Origin: Xestospongia bergquistia | Lineage: Eukaryota; Porifera; Demospongiae; Haplosclerida; Petrosiidae | DNA: 64,000 nucleotides | Direction: 5' to 3' | Assembly: GCA_963965975.1 (NCBI GenBank) | Contig: OZ014412.1 | Coordinates: 4,962,501 to 5,026,500 of the forward strand | Part shown: piece after piece, positions 36,073-48,300 of the stretch | How the letters are laid out: every line of letters starts with the position of its first letter | Numbering within the stretch: the stretch's first letter is position 1 | Translations under genes and position numbers: made by a program | The notes under the pieces: generated by a model | What the model was told of the DNA's origin: nothing | Databases searched by the model: none | The model's input: only the letters and a program-made list of their open reading frames with translations

Positions 36073-37015
36073 AAGTATAATTCTCCTATATGCACTATTT
36101 AACACCATATGTTCATTACTAATTAGCAAAAAGCATGGCAGTGAGTGGTTCTTATCAAAACAAAGTTGAAGTTAGTATATCACACAAAAATATTGTATAT
36201 AAAATTTTAAAAAGATATTCTGGTTAAAATAATATATCAAGAGATCTCTCCATCAGCTTTATAAAAAGATTTTAAGGACCTCATGAATAAATATCCTGAC
36301 AAAACTTGAACTTGTAAGTTAAAATGTAGAGCAACATGAGGAATCTACCAAAATGAAAAGAAATGGAAAGATAAACAAACAATTCAAGATATGAAATAGT
36401 TTGTATCTAGATATTAGTGGATATGAAGACATCCATAATGTGTGTTGTGTCCACACTGCTTTCTTTGTCATGTGTCATTTTATAGCCTCCCAGCTGACTA
36501 TTTATTACCTTCCTAAAGGACAAAGAACAATTGTATAGTAGACATTGGTAGTTGAGTCATCTTGTACATCAGTTATGACCCACTGTATACTAACTAATGA
36601 GAATTGTCAAACAGTACATCAATATTATCTCTCTATTTGCTAAGTACTCAGGTAAACTTTGATATCAACAATCACTTTCATCATAGATTGCTTAGCACAG
36701 CATCTCACAATTTCAATATATTTTTGCAATTTATAAACTACAGTTAAAATATACTAAGAGTTCTGTGACTTGTTACATAATAAACCTGATCTGATGTACC
36801 ACTTACCAATGGTTCCAATGTCAGAAAAGCAGCTAAATGAATTTACTGGCTAGATAGAATTGGAGCACATATGAAGCCATGAACACATCTACTAAACAAA
36901 GTATTAACAACTGTTATTTCAATAAGGTATTGACTTTTGGTTGACCAAGTAACGTGCTCTAATCACTCTTGAACTCACTCACCATTGTTTGGCTCTATTG
37001 GTCTGACACTGAAAC
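36073..37015. other. insert between old promoter and E1 of P2, left part
   Basis: Part of an about 1.6-kb block (36073-37645) also present upstream of P3 (49273-50925) and absent from the other copies. This part has no open reading frame of interest and no recognisable element. Its left end begins at a TTTAAAC sequence where the uninterrupted copies read GTTAAGTTAC. Confidence 0.45.
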
Positions 37016-37392
37016 TCAACTCATAATACATGTCCAATCTATGTGAAAGATAAATGATCCAATATTGTAATATTCATGAAATTGTTGTATTTGAACTACA
37101 GATGATGTTACCCAAGTTATAGTACAACTATCACATGGTTGAATCAATCTTACTGTCAATCCATGAAAAGTCTTTAGCTCACAAACTAACAGAGACTGAT
37201 TTTCTTCATCACCATCAGTAAAAATACTCATATTATAATTGACTATAGATTATTATTTTGTATCATTGCAATTACCTAAATAATCCAACATAGTCTTTAT
37301 AAAATCTCTCTGAGATCTACCACTACTATTATTATCAGTTTCTTTGCAACCATTGTCACCTTCATCTATTATGTCCAAAGTATACCAAGAAG
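37016..37392 (-). pseudogene. unknown minus-strand gene fragment, copy A
   Basis: Two exons with good splice signals and matching phase: 37276-37392 (acceptor GTGAG, ends in a GTAATTG donor) and 37016-37242 (acceptor CTATAG). They encode an acidic stretch (DEGDNGCKETDNN, RSQRDFIKTMLDYL), then TDGDEENQSLLVCELKTFHG and a Cys/Trp-containing part (PCDSCTITWV, FHIDWTC) before a stop. I do not recognise the family. The first exon found in copy B (50606-50729) is missing here; only a damaged downstream part (FSPEADK-like, near 37490) remains. Could be a host gene or a transposon gene carried in the inserted block. Confidence 0.5.
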
Positions 37393-37651
37393 CTCACCTT
37401 TTATCAAGCTTATAATCGTGACTTTTGTTAATACATTGTTGACTTTACTTGATCTAGTGTTGAATAAAATCCTTTTTGTCAGCCTCAGGGGAAATTAAAG
37501 TCCTTTTACATAATTTTACATGATTTTACATGATTTTACTAATTCAAATACATGAAACTATTGACCTAACAGGAACAGTGTTGTAGCGAAGAATATTTAA
37601 TTATTTAATTAATTAATTTAATTAATTTTTATACACAACCTTTCGAAGACA

Positions 37652-40600
37652 ATGTCTGTACTATTACAGGCTACTATCTTCTTGTTGTCTGTCAGTGAAG
37701 TTATTAGTAACTGTCCACCAGACTCAGGTAAGTGACTTAATATATATAGTACATCATATATTAACAATGTTCTAGGTATCTACCTGATGTTCAATGGAGA
37801 TTGTTATCCTAATGGCTCCTACATCAATCATATTTACATCACACCAGATACATCATCATATATATCATCTCTTCAGTGTGTGTTACCTAATTCTACTTTG
37901 TCTGGAGGAGAGTGGGTTAATCCTAATGGACAGCCTGTAAACCGTGGATCCAGTATTAGAAATAATCTTCTTAGCTGTATTAAATCTAATACTCCAGCTA
38001 ACATCACTGTATATAGACCTAATGGAGACACTTTTCATGAATCTGATTTTGGTAGTAATGAGTTTAAATGTTGTCTACCCAGTAGTTGTTCTGGTCCTAC
38101 TACCAACATCATCACTGTTCATATATTCAGTAAGTTATATCTCATTGTACTAGTACATACTGTCATTTGTTACTGATCTACTATAGGACATGTAGAAATC
38201 GTAGACTTTAGTGTTGTTGAACTTCCTTCTAATATTGCAGTTGTTCCACAACAATACAGACTTCATTGTGTATATAGTGGATCATATCAAGAATTCAGGT
38301 GGTATTATGTCAATACTGAATTAAACTGTGGATCACCACAAAATGGATTCAGTTGTAATATTAACCCAACACCAAATCTAGACAACCTGATAATAGTAAG
38401 ATCTTTATTTACATTTACTGTTACTTGGTATGGAGAGAAGATCAATAGTGGAATATTTAGTCAGTCAAACAATAATGGTGATCATGTACATAGATGTTAT
38501 GTAAGATTTAATGAGATTGTAAGAAATCGTTATCTTACAGTATCTGGTAAGTACTTTTACTACAATAGTTACATGATGTGAATTGTAATCCTCTCAGCTC
38601 CAGGATTCATTCCCTCTCCTCCTAATCTGGTCAACAAGACAGCTACCACTATCACTGTCAATTGGACACCTGTTCCATCTGATGCTGATGGATATGTAGT
38701 CAATGCTACTAGTGACACACACACTGTGACACAACAAGTAGAGGGAAGTAGTCAGAATGAGATAACATTGAAGGGACTAATACCATCAACAACTTATAAC
38801 ATCACAGTCAGAGCCTATCAAGATATACTAGGACCTGCTAGTAATGTAATCAGTGTACAAACACTGTCAGGTATTCTAATATCCATCAATTATTGATTAT
38901 TTTAAATTATTTTTTTATTTAGTTATTTCATCAATCAATTGGACATTTGTCTCATCCATTATCAAACTTGAAAACTCTCAATATCATATTGATTGTATTA
39001 CAACTACTGTCAATGTTACTACTGATGTTTACTGGTTAGTGAATGGAGTAATGAAGTACAACTCAATGTATACATTAATTGATTCTGATCTCCTCATATA
39101 CAATAACACACTACTGGTATATCCTGATCCACTGGGAGTGTCAGTTAATGTTACCTGTATAACAATGTATAAAGGAGTGAACTACAGTGACACTGTGATA
39201 TTACAAGGTATAAGAAATTTAGTTGTTCATCTTAACTAGTTTATCCTTCTTTAGTTCCCAATGGTCCTCCATCTAATGTGATGGCATATATTTTAAATGA
39301 GTCTAGTATCAAAATCGACTGGACCATGTCATCACAAACTAATGGATATGTCATTGTCATTAACTCTACTACTAGAATAGATACTAACAAGATAGTAACT
39401 ATTATAGAAGATGAAGTTATAATCAATGGACTAACATTGAGTACATATTATAACATCAGTGTGTACTCATATAAAGATCTTCCTTCAATTAATAGTACAC
39501 AAACATTGTTAAGGTTTAATGGTGAGTTGATAATTGTATAAACACAATGTGACTTCATTTCATTGTCTAGTTCCTACACCAGTAACTGGTCTCTTAGTGA
39601 GTGATATCTCAACCACTACTATTACAGTAAACTGGACTAGTCCCAGTAGTGAAGATGGTAACTATATAACATACTACAACATTTCCTATAGTCCATCTTG
39701 TCCTGAGTTATCATCAGTTAATGTAACATTGATCTCTGTTACTCCTCATCAGTTCACTACAACATTTAGTTATACATTAAGAAAATTGTCCAGTGGTATG
39801 AACTATACCATCACAGTGAGAGCTGGTAATATACTAGGAGAGTCTAGTCCAGTAATGATATTAGTTGAAACAAAACCAACAAGTAAATAATACCTTTAAT
39901 GTTTTAATATAAACTTAATATAACTTTAGAACCTATGGGATCACCAAAGTTGATCATGGTTTCATCTGTTAGATTGACATCAAACAATATCACATGGGAA
40001 GAGATTGATTGTCATCTACGTAATGATAGAATCATTGAGTATATTGTGATCATTAGTAACAATAGTATCACATATAACCTTACCACTACTGAGAGATATG
40101 TCATTGTGAATGATCTAGTATTTGGTAATTTATATAACATTAGTATAGCTAGTGTGAACTCTATTGGAAGAGGTCCCATCAGTGATCCTGTTGAAGTACA
40201 GATTGGAACTAGTAAGTACATTATCAATTTTAATGAACAATAGTTAATTAATAATAATTGTTTATACTTTCTACTTAGTTTCTGGTCCAGTTGGTACACT
40301 AACCAGTTTGATGTCTATTACATGGGCTGTTATCTCATGGAGTGTACCTAGTTATATTCCTGTAGACTATCCTATTATCACATATGAGATAGGATACACT
40401 GTTCATTTGTTTGATAGTAGTTGTTCTCCTAGTGATGAGTTTAATCCAATGATTAAAACTAATACAAGTAGTAGAAATGTGACTATAAGTGATCTGATAG
40501 GTAACACTTATTATCTGTTTGGTGTACGTGGTTACACTGTTAATGGTTATGGAGTATGGAGAGTAATTGGTAATTTGACAGAACAAGAATCAACTATTTG

Positions 40601-41053
40601 TACTAATGAAGGTAATTGTAGACAATCTAGAAATTATTATTATTAACTTGTATTATTTTCAGTCACTTCATTTTACACTAGTACTATTACTGGACTGGGT
40701 GTACTAGTTGGTATACTGTTGATTATAGTGATAACTTGTTTTGTTATTATTATACTGCTATTACTATATGTCAGACAGTATGTGAAATATATAATATTCT
40801 TTTAATTATCAACATATTCACTTCTGCAGATTCAAATCATTGGGAACTAATACAATTAAAGGAACAGACAGTGGGTAAGTTATCATATTTCTGTTATCTT
40901 GTGTTACTTCATATAATGTCTATCTATAGACCTGATGAAGATATTGAAATGAAAGTCTGTGAGCCCTACAGTCTACATCAGTCTAAACCAAGTAATGATA
41001 TTTATGATGAGTGTGAACCACCAGTAGATACCAGTGTATATGAGTGTATATAA
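37652..41053 (+). CDS. Ig/FN3 transmembrane receptor copy P2, intact, 12 exons
   Basis: Exons: E1 37652-37727, E2 37776-38129, E3 38187-38546, E4 38598-38870, E5 38923-39207, E6 39255-39521, E7 39571-39882, E8 39930-40211, E9 40279-40611, E10 40663-40777, E11 40830-40874, E12 40930-41053. Coding length 2826, 941 residues, open throughout. Domain order as in P1. D1 is the short version and has lost a conserved cysteine (VNC to VNR, codon 37943-37945). D2 has the SYQEFRWYYVNTE variant. Tail PYSLH / DIYDE / VYECI. The usual proximal promoter is not adjacent: E1 is preceded by an AT-rich TTAATTAATTTAATTAATTT stretch at the end of an inserted block, and TTACATTGT next to the ATG is lost. Confidence 0.9.
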
Positions 41054-41199
41054 TATATCAGTAACATGATGTTAATTGTTATATTTAGTTTTATATAGAG
41101 TTGTTATATTTGATGTATCAAAATATAATACAATTTTTAGTAGTGAACTTTGTTTTTTTTTTTTAAAAATAAACATTTGGTGTTTTTTTAACTACATGG

Positions 41200-41533
41200 T
41201 TACATGATATCAAATGTAATCCTCTCAGCTCCAGTATTCATTCCCTCTATCACAACAGGTAAAGAGATGTAGTTGGATGAGATGACACTGAAAGGTTGTC
41301 ATGGTGATCCTTGTAATACATGTACATGTACTACTAGGTACTACAATCATATTATTGAAGTTATTAATGAGTGTGGGAGATATATCAACAATATATAGAT
41401 GACATCACTTGTTACTATATTTAGATATATGTGGGGCTACCTCCTGTCAGTGGTTCACATATTAGATATATCACTTGTTGGTACTTTAATTGTATATTAA
41501 GAAAATGTCATTCATTTATATATAGTGGATACG
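41200..41533 (+). pseudogene. E4 relic and 3' flank behind P2
   Basis: Same deleted E4 relic and 3' flank as behind P1 (TTCATTCCCTCT, ACAACAGGTAAAGAG, TGTCATGGTGATCC), ending at 41533 where a receptor E7 fragment joins abruptly. Confidence 0.7.
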
Positions 41534-41748
41534 AGTAATGACAGTGAGAGCTGGTAATATACTAGGAGAGTCTAGTTCAGTAATGATATTAGTTGAAACA
41601 AAACCAACAGGTAAATAATACCTTTAATGTTTTAATATAAACTTAATATAACTTTAGAACCTATGGGATCACCAAAGTTGATCATGGTTTCATCTGTTAG
41701 TTTGACATCAAACAATATCACATGGGAAGAGATTGATTGTCATCTACC
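41534..41748 (+). pseudogene. receptor fragment: end of E7 and first third of E8
   Basis: The last 79 bases of E7 (VRAGNILGES, VETKPTG) with intact donor and intron, then E8 from 41658 (EPMGSPKLIM...NNITWEEIDCHL). At 41748 the match to the family stops inside D7 and unrelated sequence begins. It looks like the stump of an array copy joined to another gene. Confidence 0.8.
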
Positions 41749-43435
41749 CTAATTACTTGGATAACTTACTCAAATGGACTATTCCATCATATGATGTGAA
41801 AATTCGTCATTTGTATGGCAGGCCTAATGATATAGATTTTAGATGATAAAAGTGCCAAGACTACAACAGCATCACTATGGATATCAGCAGTTAGTAATTT
41901 AGATGGGGCAGTAGTAGAATGTGCTGATGTATCAAATAATATAGCAACCTGTATACTACAGATATTAAGTGAGCTCTAGTGTTATCATTAAACATAATAC
42001 TAGCATGAACTTTCTAGCTGTCCCTAGTCCACCTAATAATCTGACATGTACTATTATGTGTATGTTTGGATTGGAATATAAATGATAATACTGCTCTGTC
42101 TATTATTTATACAGTAAGTATATCACTAAAAAAATTGATATCATTGAAGAATTGATTAGTGGATTTTAACAGAAATACCAGTCATTTTAGTTGCATTAAT
42201 ACTTAAAGAAGATACTAAGTAGTAGTCATAACACTGTTTTCATAGTTAATATACAGATTGATGTTTGAGATTAGTCTTTTATATAATCGTCTGAACTATG
42301 AAGATTCTGTTTAACTTCTTATTAGTTAGAAACAAGAAATTTCATGGATGCTGTACCTATGTGCAATGGTAGTTATTATAATAGGAAACATATCCTTTCT
42401 GAAAAGTTATTTGTTGAAAGTACATGAAGCATCCTTCATAGCAATTAGTAAACAAAACAGTAGTGTAATTTGAACAAATACGGATATCCTTTATGTTTGA
42501 TCTACACATTAAAATCTGACCGGATGAACCAGGATTATAATTGCATAAACACAAAATGACGGAAATTAATAATTAATCATAAATTTAATTTTAAGCAAAC
42601 AAAATTTCTCCGAATACCGTGTGCTATTTTATTTATAGTTACCATGTAAAGCAACCAATCTATTTTAACAGTGTACTATTACATTTATTATTTTACCATA
42701 ATTGTAGGATTGTCCTGTTATTATTACTAATACTGCTAGTACACCTCCTGTTACTAACTACACTATATCAGCAGGACAATCATTTATACAAAGTCTTGAT
42801 CCTAGTATAGCATGTTCTGGTTTGAGTAAACCAGTAACTGAAGGAGATACTTATAATGTTAGTGTATCTGTATATAATATAATAGGAGCTAATACAACAA
42901 GTTATATTTACTAAATTATCTGTTGTTTATTTTATATAGTTGCTGCTTGGTTACGTGATGTTAATGTAATAGATGATACTAACTCTTCAGTTAAATTACA
43001 ATATACTACTGCAGACTGTGTAGTAAATGTTGAAAATTTATATATTGAATTATTTGTGAATGATGGTTCTAATATTGTTAACTCTACTAGAGCACCATAC
43101 TCACAAAATACAAGGGGTATTTTTACATTAGAAGGTTTTCAACTACAACCTAGTACTATATTGTTAACTCTACTAGAGCACCATACTCACAAAATACAAG
43201 GGGTATTTTTACATTAGAAGGTTTTCAACTACAACCTAGTACTATATTGTTAACTCTACTAGAGCACCATACTCACAAAATACAAGGGGTATTTTTACAT
43301 TAGAAGGTTTTCAACTACAACCTAGTACTACATTGTCTTATACTGCACAAGTAATGTACATCACAACTATTGGAGCAGCTGCTATTGGTAGTTTTATGGT
43401 CACCTCTACAATATCAACAACACCGTCAACATCAG
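41749..43435 (+). pseudogene. second-type receptor, scrambled ectodomain exons
   Basis: Several FN3-like exon pieces not matching the M/P family. About 42016-42110 (TCTAG acceptor, VPSPPNNLTC..., frameshifted before NDNTALSIIY). About 42709-42890 (CPVIITNTASTPPVTNYTISAG, ends GDTYNVSVSVYNIIGANTT). 42941-43435 (AAWLRDVNVIDDTNSSVKLQ..., ends in a good GTATT donor, but carries an 86-bp triplication that shifts the frame). 42120-42600 has no clear exon; on its minus strand 42357-42554 is a Cys-rich 65-codon open frame of unknown meaning. The pieces are in the order of one gene running into the transmembrane exon at 43834, so this is probably the decayed 5' part of that gene. Confidence 0.55.
43073..43330. 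repeat. 86-bp tandem triplication inside an FN3-like exon
   Basis: Three direct copies of an 86-base unit; TTGTTAACTC words begin at 43075, 43161 and 43247. The copies are nearly identical, so the event is recent or could be an assembly effect. Two extra units add 172 bases, not a multiple of three, so the exon is out of frame. Confidence 0.9.
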
Positions 43436-43484
43436 GTATTATAATATAAGCCATTTCTAAGATAAAATTATTCCTTTTATTTAG

Positions 43485-44135
43485 CAGCAGTATCTACATC
43501 AATATGTTGTATCAAGTCTAAAGGGGGACTTTCTCCTTCAGCTACTGGTCTTCCTGCTCTGTCTGAGACTCTAGTATCTACTAGTAGTGTGTCATCACTT
43601 GAAATGAAAGGTAATGTGTCAATAAGCAATATCTACTTTGAGATTTCAGTTTAGTTAATTTAGTGCATTGAAATATTTCTAATTCATGGATAACTATTAA
43701 CTTATTATGTCCTTTTCATTTTTAGTTACCACAAATATGCTGTCTTCTGCATCTCCTAATCCTATTAATAATCCTACAGTCAACTGTATGTGATTAAAAT
43801 TATTATATTATTAATAAAGTGATTTATTAATAGGTTCTGGATCAATTGTAACAATAATATCTATTGTTGTGCCTTTTATCATTGCTCTAGCAATAGCTAT
43901 TCTAATAACTGCTATTTTATCCTCTTTCATCACATATTACTGCTGTGTTCGGTCAAAAGAAAGTTATTCTCCTTCATCTGTTGTTCCAGTTGGTCTTGAC
44001 TATGAGATTCTAATATCTACTAAGGATGTATCATCACTTGAGATGAAAGATAATTTGGCATATGGCCCTGTGACCATTAGTAATAGTGGTAATACGTCAA
44101 CACTTCCTGTTTATGAAACTGTTTATATTTTTTAA
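43485..44135 (+). CDS. second-type receptor: 3' exons with transmembrane helix and ITIM-like tail
   Basis: Three in-phase exons: 43485-43610, 43726-43785 and 43834-44135. The last encodes a strong helix (IVVPFIIALAIAILITAIL), a YYCCVRSK stop-transfer, then a tail with LDYEIL and LAYGPV, both fitting the ITIM consensus (I/V/L/S)xYxx(I/V/L) and 20 residues apart, and a terminal VYETVYIF. The first of these exons (CCIKSKGGLSPS...VSTSSVSSLEMK) is a degenerate duplicate of the tail itself (CCVRSKESYSPS...ISTKDVSSLEMK) without helix and without the ITIM tyrosine. The 5' part of the gene is scrambled, so this may be a pseudogene end or a tail still usable by splicing. Confidence 0.55.
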
Positions 44136-44545
44136 GTAATTTTAATTGTATTTTGTGTTCTTTCTATTATTATTTAATTACATTGTAAAGTAGGTCGTTT
44201 TTTATTATTTTATTTTTTATATAATATGTATCTACATAGTTGTCACTTTAATTGTTTCAGAAACAAAAAGAAGTTCATTTGTATTCAACGTTTAAGTCAG
44301 TTAGTCAAAATTCAAAATAGGAAGTAATGTTTCATTAACTTAATACACTAAACTACTGTCAGTGTTACTAGTTAATACTTTTTGTTTTAAAAAATCTCAA
44401 TATAGCTTTTTCCAAACATTCCTTTGTTACAAAAGTACCTCTATATATTGTCTATATATAATATAATGTTATAAATATATGCAACAAACTTAGCCTACAG
44501 ACTCAGTATAGATATGGATAAACTAAATGGTTGAAATGGTATATA
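44136..44545. other. spacer after the second-type receptor
   Basis: AT-rich, no exon seen. Probable 3' untranslated region of the second-type gene followed by unassigned sequence. Ends where an E7 fragment of the main family begins. Confidence 0.4.
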
Positions 44546-44910
44546 GTCCGGAGTTATCATCAGTGACTGTAACATTGGTCTCTGTTACTCCTCATCAGTT
44601 CACTACAAAATTTAGTTATACATTAAGAAAATTGTCCAGTGGTATGAACTATACCATCATATATTCATTCCCTTTATCAAAACAGCTAAAGAGAGGTAGT
44701 TGGATGAGATGAGACTGAAAGGTTGTCATGGTGATCCTTGTAATACATGTACTACAATCAATTTATTGAAGTCATTAACGAATGTGGTAAATATAACAAC
44801 AATATATAGATGACATCAACTTATTACTATATTTAGATATATGTGTGGTACCTCATGTCATTGGTTCATATACTAGATATATCACTTGTTGGTACTTTAA
44901 TTATAGATAT
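44546..44910 (+). pseudogene. E7 internal fragment fused to E4 relic and 3' flank
   Basis: 44546-44663 is the middle of E7 (SPELSSVTVTLVSVTPHQF, RKLSSGMNYTI). It is joined without intron to the E4 relic (TTCATTCCCTTTATC, CAAAACAGCTAAAGAG) and the TGTCATGGTGATCC 3' flank. This is a double fusion of array pieces and is not translatable as a domain. Confidence 0.75.
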
Positions 44911-47900
44911 TAGAGTGTACTATTACTGTACAGAGTAAGAGGATTTCCCAAAGACTCAAATCATATCAAGAGTTAGTCATCTTGTAGAGGTTCTTCAAAT
45001 TGTGGAAGACATACCATTATGTCCTGGAAACTCTGATTCATGTTTTGTCAGTATGTGCCACAGTAGAAATGAAGAGCTATGTAACAGGACAGGTGAGGGA
45101 TTTACAGTACTCATTGACATGACATCAGACTTTTTAATATGTAACATCATTGCAAGAATAGACAATATCCTGATTGTAACTGTAAGACATGTTAATTGCC
45201 TTTTGTCAGTGAAGATAGGGAGAGCTCATTGTGCTGTCTGTCAAGAGTACAGAAATAGTCTGTTTGCACTAATGTCTAAGTAGCAGCAATGTACCATTGT
45301 TCAACAGCTAACAATGGTTGACCTATCCAGTCATAAAAACTATTGTTTTATGAGTTCTGATGAGAAAGATGTGCTTATCAAGAAACTTAGAGGGATGACT
45401 TACAGAAAAAAGAAATTGATATCAGAACTTTTGTGACCTTAAGTGTGTTAATTAGAGTAAATGTAGGATTATACAATTATGGTTTGTGTTGATTACTTCT
45501 TATTAATACCTTTTATTCTTGGTTATTGTGACATTGTTCTTATCTTGTCTAGCTTTTGTTCATGTGTAAATTAGTTCTCATTTGCTCTACTTGTATTTAA
45601 GTTGTTCACCTTGTGAGTTGTTTATGATAATAAATTCTAGTCAGTTAATAAAGTGATCTGGATATTACAACTTTAAAATCATCTGGAGCAATTGACAATT
45701 GAGATAGGGATGGTCCTACAATCCAAATATAAATGTGATTTTTAAGTCATCATGAGGTCACATCATCAGGAGATCCTTCAGAAGTATCCAGAGGCTCCTT
45801 TCAAGTATGATATGTATTTACACTCCTCTATATTTCATGTTGTATATACTATAGAGAATATTTTGGCAGCAACATGAGCAATCAATCAGATCTTTGTCAA
45901 GCAGTGTGAGATGACATCCAATAATGATCAAGTGGTGTCTATACCTTAGACACTTGTCTTTTAATGCTTACAACTTTAAGGACTACTGGAGTTATTAAGC
46001 TATCTTCACAGAGAACACTTCATGACTATACACATTTTACTTCTAGCACTGAAGGTTTCTCCTTGCAACTAGATCAAGAACTAGTTAATCAATTGAATGC
46101 TTTGGTATCAGAGAGTTATCAGCAATACATACGTTTGTTTGCTTGCTGATAAAATGCATGTAAAAAAAAGAGTTAGTTTATAATAAGTTCACTGGTGAAC
46201 TTGTTGGATTCACAAATCTTGTTGATATTAATTAATGTTTAGAAGTATTTGAAACTGAGTCTAACAAGCAATCATCAAAACATGAGCTAGCTAAAACTAT
46301 TCTTGTCTTCATGGTGGTTTTTTTTTATTCAGTTACACTTTCCATATGTCACATTTCTGTGTAATTCTTCCAAGGGAGATCAACTAGTTCTACGTTTCAT
46401 CCAGAATGTATTTTCAGAGTTGAACATTGTGGCCTCCTACATGTTGTTGCTTTTACTCTTAATGACCTTTCAGTGAACAGATTTTTAACATGTTAGTATT
46501 GAAGTCAGATCCTATTCCTTACAGAACTAAGCATTCTTGTTCAGGTGATCAGTATATTCACTTCATTTCAAACATGCCACATGTCCTTAAAACTATTTAT
46601 AACTGTTTAGCCAATCCAAAAAGAAATCTTTGTGTAAGTCTATATACTACTTCCATATATAATTTTAAATGAATGTTCTTGTTTCACAGAAAAATGGTCA
46701 ACCTATATCCTCGAAACATTTATCTAACCTCTATCAAAGAAGGACTTAATCTAGTGGATTGGCAACTCAACATAACCTCAAATATGAACACATCCACTTG
46801 ACCCCACATTTTAAGATGAGAGTAGATAAGTAAGACTATTTATGATATGTAACATTAACTATAAATATTATGAACAAGCTTTAAGTGAATCTGTTGCTAA
46901 GGGCCTTCATTTCTGTTTTTAGTGATAGATGTAAAGAGATGGCACTGTTTGTAGAAATGTTTAATAAGTTTTTTGATGAGTTAAATGTTTGTTCCATCAA
47001 GTCTCTAAAACCTCTCTAAATGCCTTATAGAAGTGCAGGTGACTACCGACTCAAAGTATTAATCAATATCCATATTCATCTAGTTCATAAATGTATTTTT
47101 AGTGGCTCTATGATGTATTTATTGGATTGTTGCAAGATTGGGAGAAGGAGGTAAAACTATGTCATGTTTCTAAACAAGAATAAGCTAATATGTTACTGAG
47201 TAAGGAAACACTCCTTGGAATAAAGATGAAAGGCCAGCTCAATTAAGCCTTCTTTTTGTGTGCTTGCTCATGAAATTCTTTATAATGCACTCATTCACAG
47301 ACCTAGTGACTTATATATTTTTAAGAGACACTCTCAAGTGTCATAATGTTTTCAAACTGTTTATGATGTACAATTGTCACCAGGTGTTTTCTATAACTAA
47401 TCATGATAATTAATAATTAATTTATAATTAATCTTATTAATTGATGGTCTTATTTATGTAATGCTTACAGGAATGATACTACAAACAATAGAAAAGTCAT
47501 TATCAAATCATGGATTTAGCATACAGATAGCTGAAGCTTAAACATGTCAAACACTAGGTCAAGGGTTACTGAACTGGATAATTATGAAAGACAATATTGA
47601 CAGTTTTACATCATTCTCATATGAGTTTTTTAAGAACATCACTGCTTCCATAGAGAAGTCACTGTTGTTGTCATTAGGCAGAGAAAAATGTAGGTGGGTA
47701 CATATAATTTCATCTCATCAACACAACATCACTCACTGTGGGAAAACATCCTAACTCATGTTAGAGTACCTATCTCTACTATATTGCCTTTTACATTGCC
47801 AATTGCATTTTTGAGGCATTGCTTAAATATAAATACTCAATGGACATCAAGTCACCTTTAGCTATATTTGATCTGTTGGAGAAAGTATCAACAGATTTAG

Positions 47901-48300
47901 ACAATGCCCTGTACTATGTGAGAGGTTATCTTATACATAAGTTGAAAAAAAAGTTTAGAAAACAAAAATAAAGTCATTGCTCTGAATTATTTCCTTAAAG
48001 ATACAGAAGATGGTGATGCTGAGGGCTGTTTACAACAAGAATGGATTGATTTGTTTGATAGAGGAAGGTTGTTCCACTGCAATGTTGATTTCTACCATTT
48101 CTTTTATTTTGTTGAAGTAGTAATGAAAATGGCTATCAAGGATGAGGAAGGGATTTTAAACATGGCTTTGTTGATAGAACAAAAATTCAGTTACAACCAA
48201 TCAAAAAGTAGTGTTTTGGTGGAACTACTTACGCACAATAAACAATGTTGAGGATAATGTGGGCACAACACTTTTTGATAGTATAATTTCATTATACACT
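44911..48300 (+). pseudogene. dead P-element/THAP9-like transposase, copy B
   Basis: Paralogue of 32640-35290, duplicated together with the receptor unit. An N-terminal 93-codon open stretch at 45002-45283 ends in CAVCQEYRNSLFALMSK, followed by TTGVIKLSSQRTLHDYTHF (about 45983-46040), KFTGELVGF, then DQYIHFISNMPHVLKTIYNCL (about 46549-46615) and YEHIHLTPHFKMRVDK. The DPLE...RQRERG signature of copy A is deleted. A 240-bp insertion sits at 45436-45675. From about 47470 a second coding-like remnant follows (LLEKVSTDLDNALYYVRGYL, EWIDLFDRGRLFHCN), longer than in copy A, which lost about 480 bases here; I do not recognise that protein with confidence. Confidence 0.7.
45436..45675. mobile_element. 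240-bp insertion, solo-LTR-like
   Basis: Absent from the equivalent place in copy A, where TTTTGTG runs directly into AAATCATCTGG. The insert starts near TGTGTTAATTAG (45444) and ends ...GATATTACA (45669), so it has TG...CA ends. Inside it has GTATTTAAGT (TATA-like) and AATAAA (polyadenylation-like). No convincing target duplication (ACCTTAAG against ACTTTAAA), so the LTR reading is tentative. Confidence 0.4.

Noticed and set aside
36073..37645. piggyBac element upstream of P2/P3
   Set aside because: TTAA occurs at both edges of the P3 block, but the inner ends do not form inverted repeats and no piggyBac transposase is readable.
42357..42554. Cys-rich minus-strand gene of 65 codons
   Set aside because: No splice partners or recognisable domain; lies in scrambled sequence. 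Mentioned only in the feature for that region.
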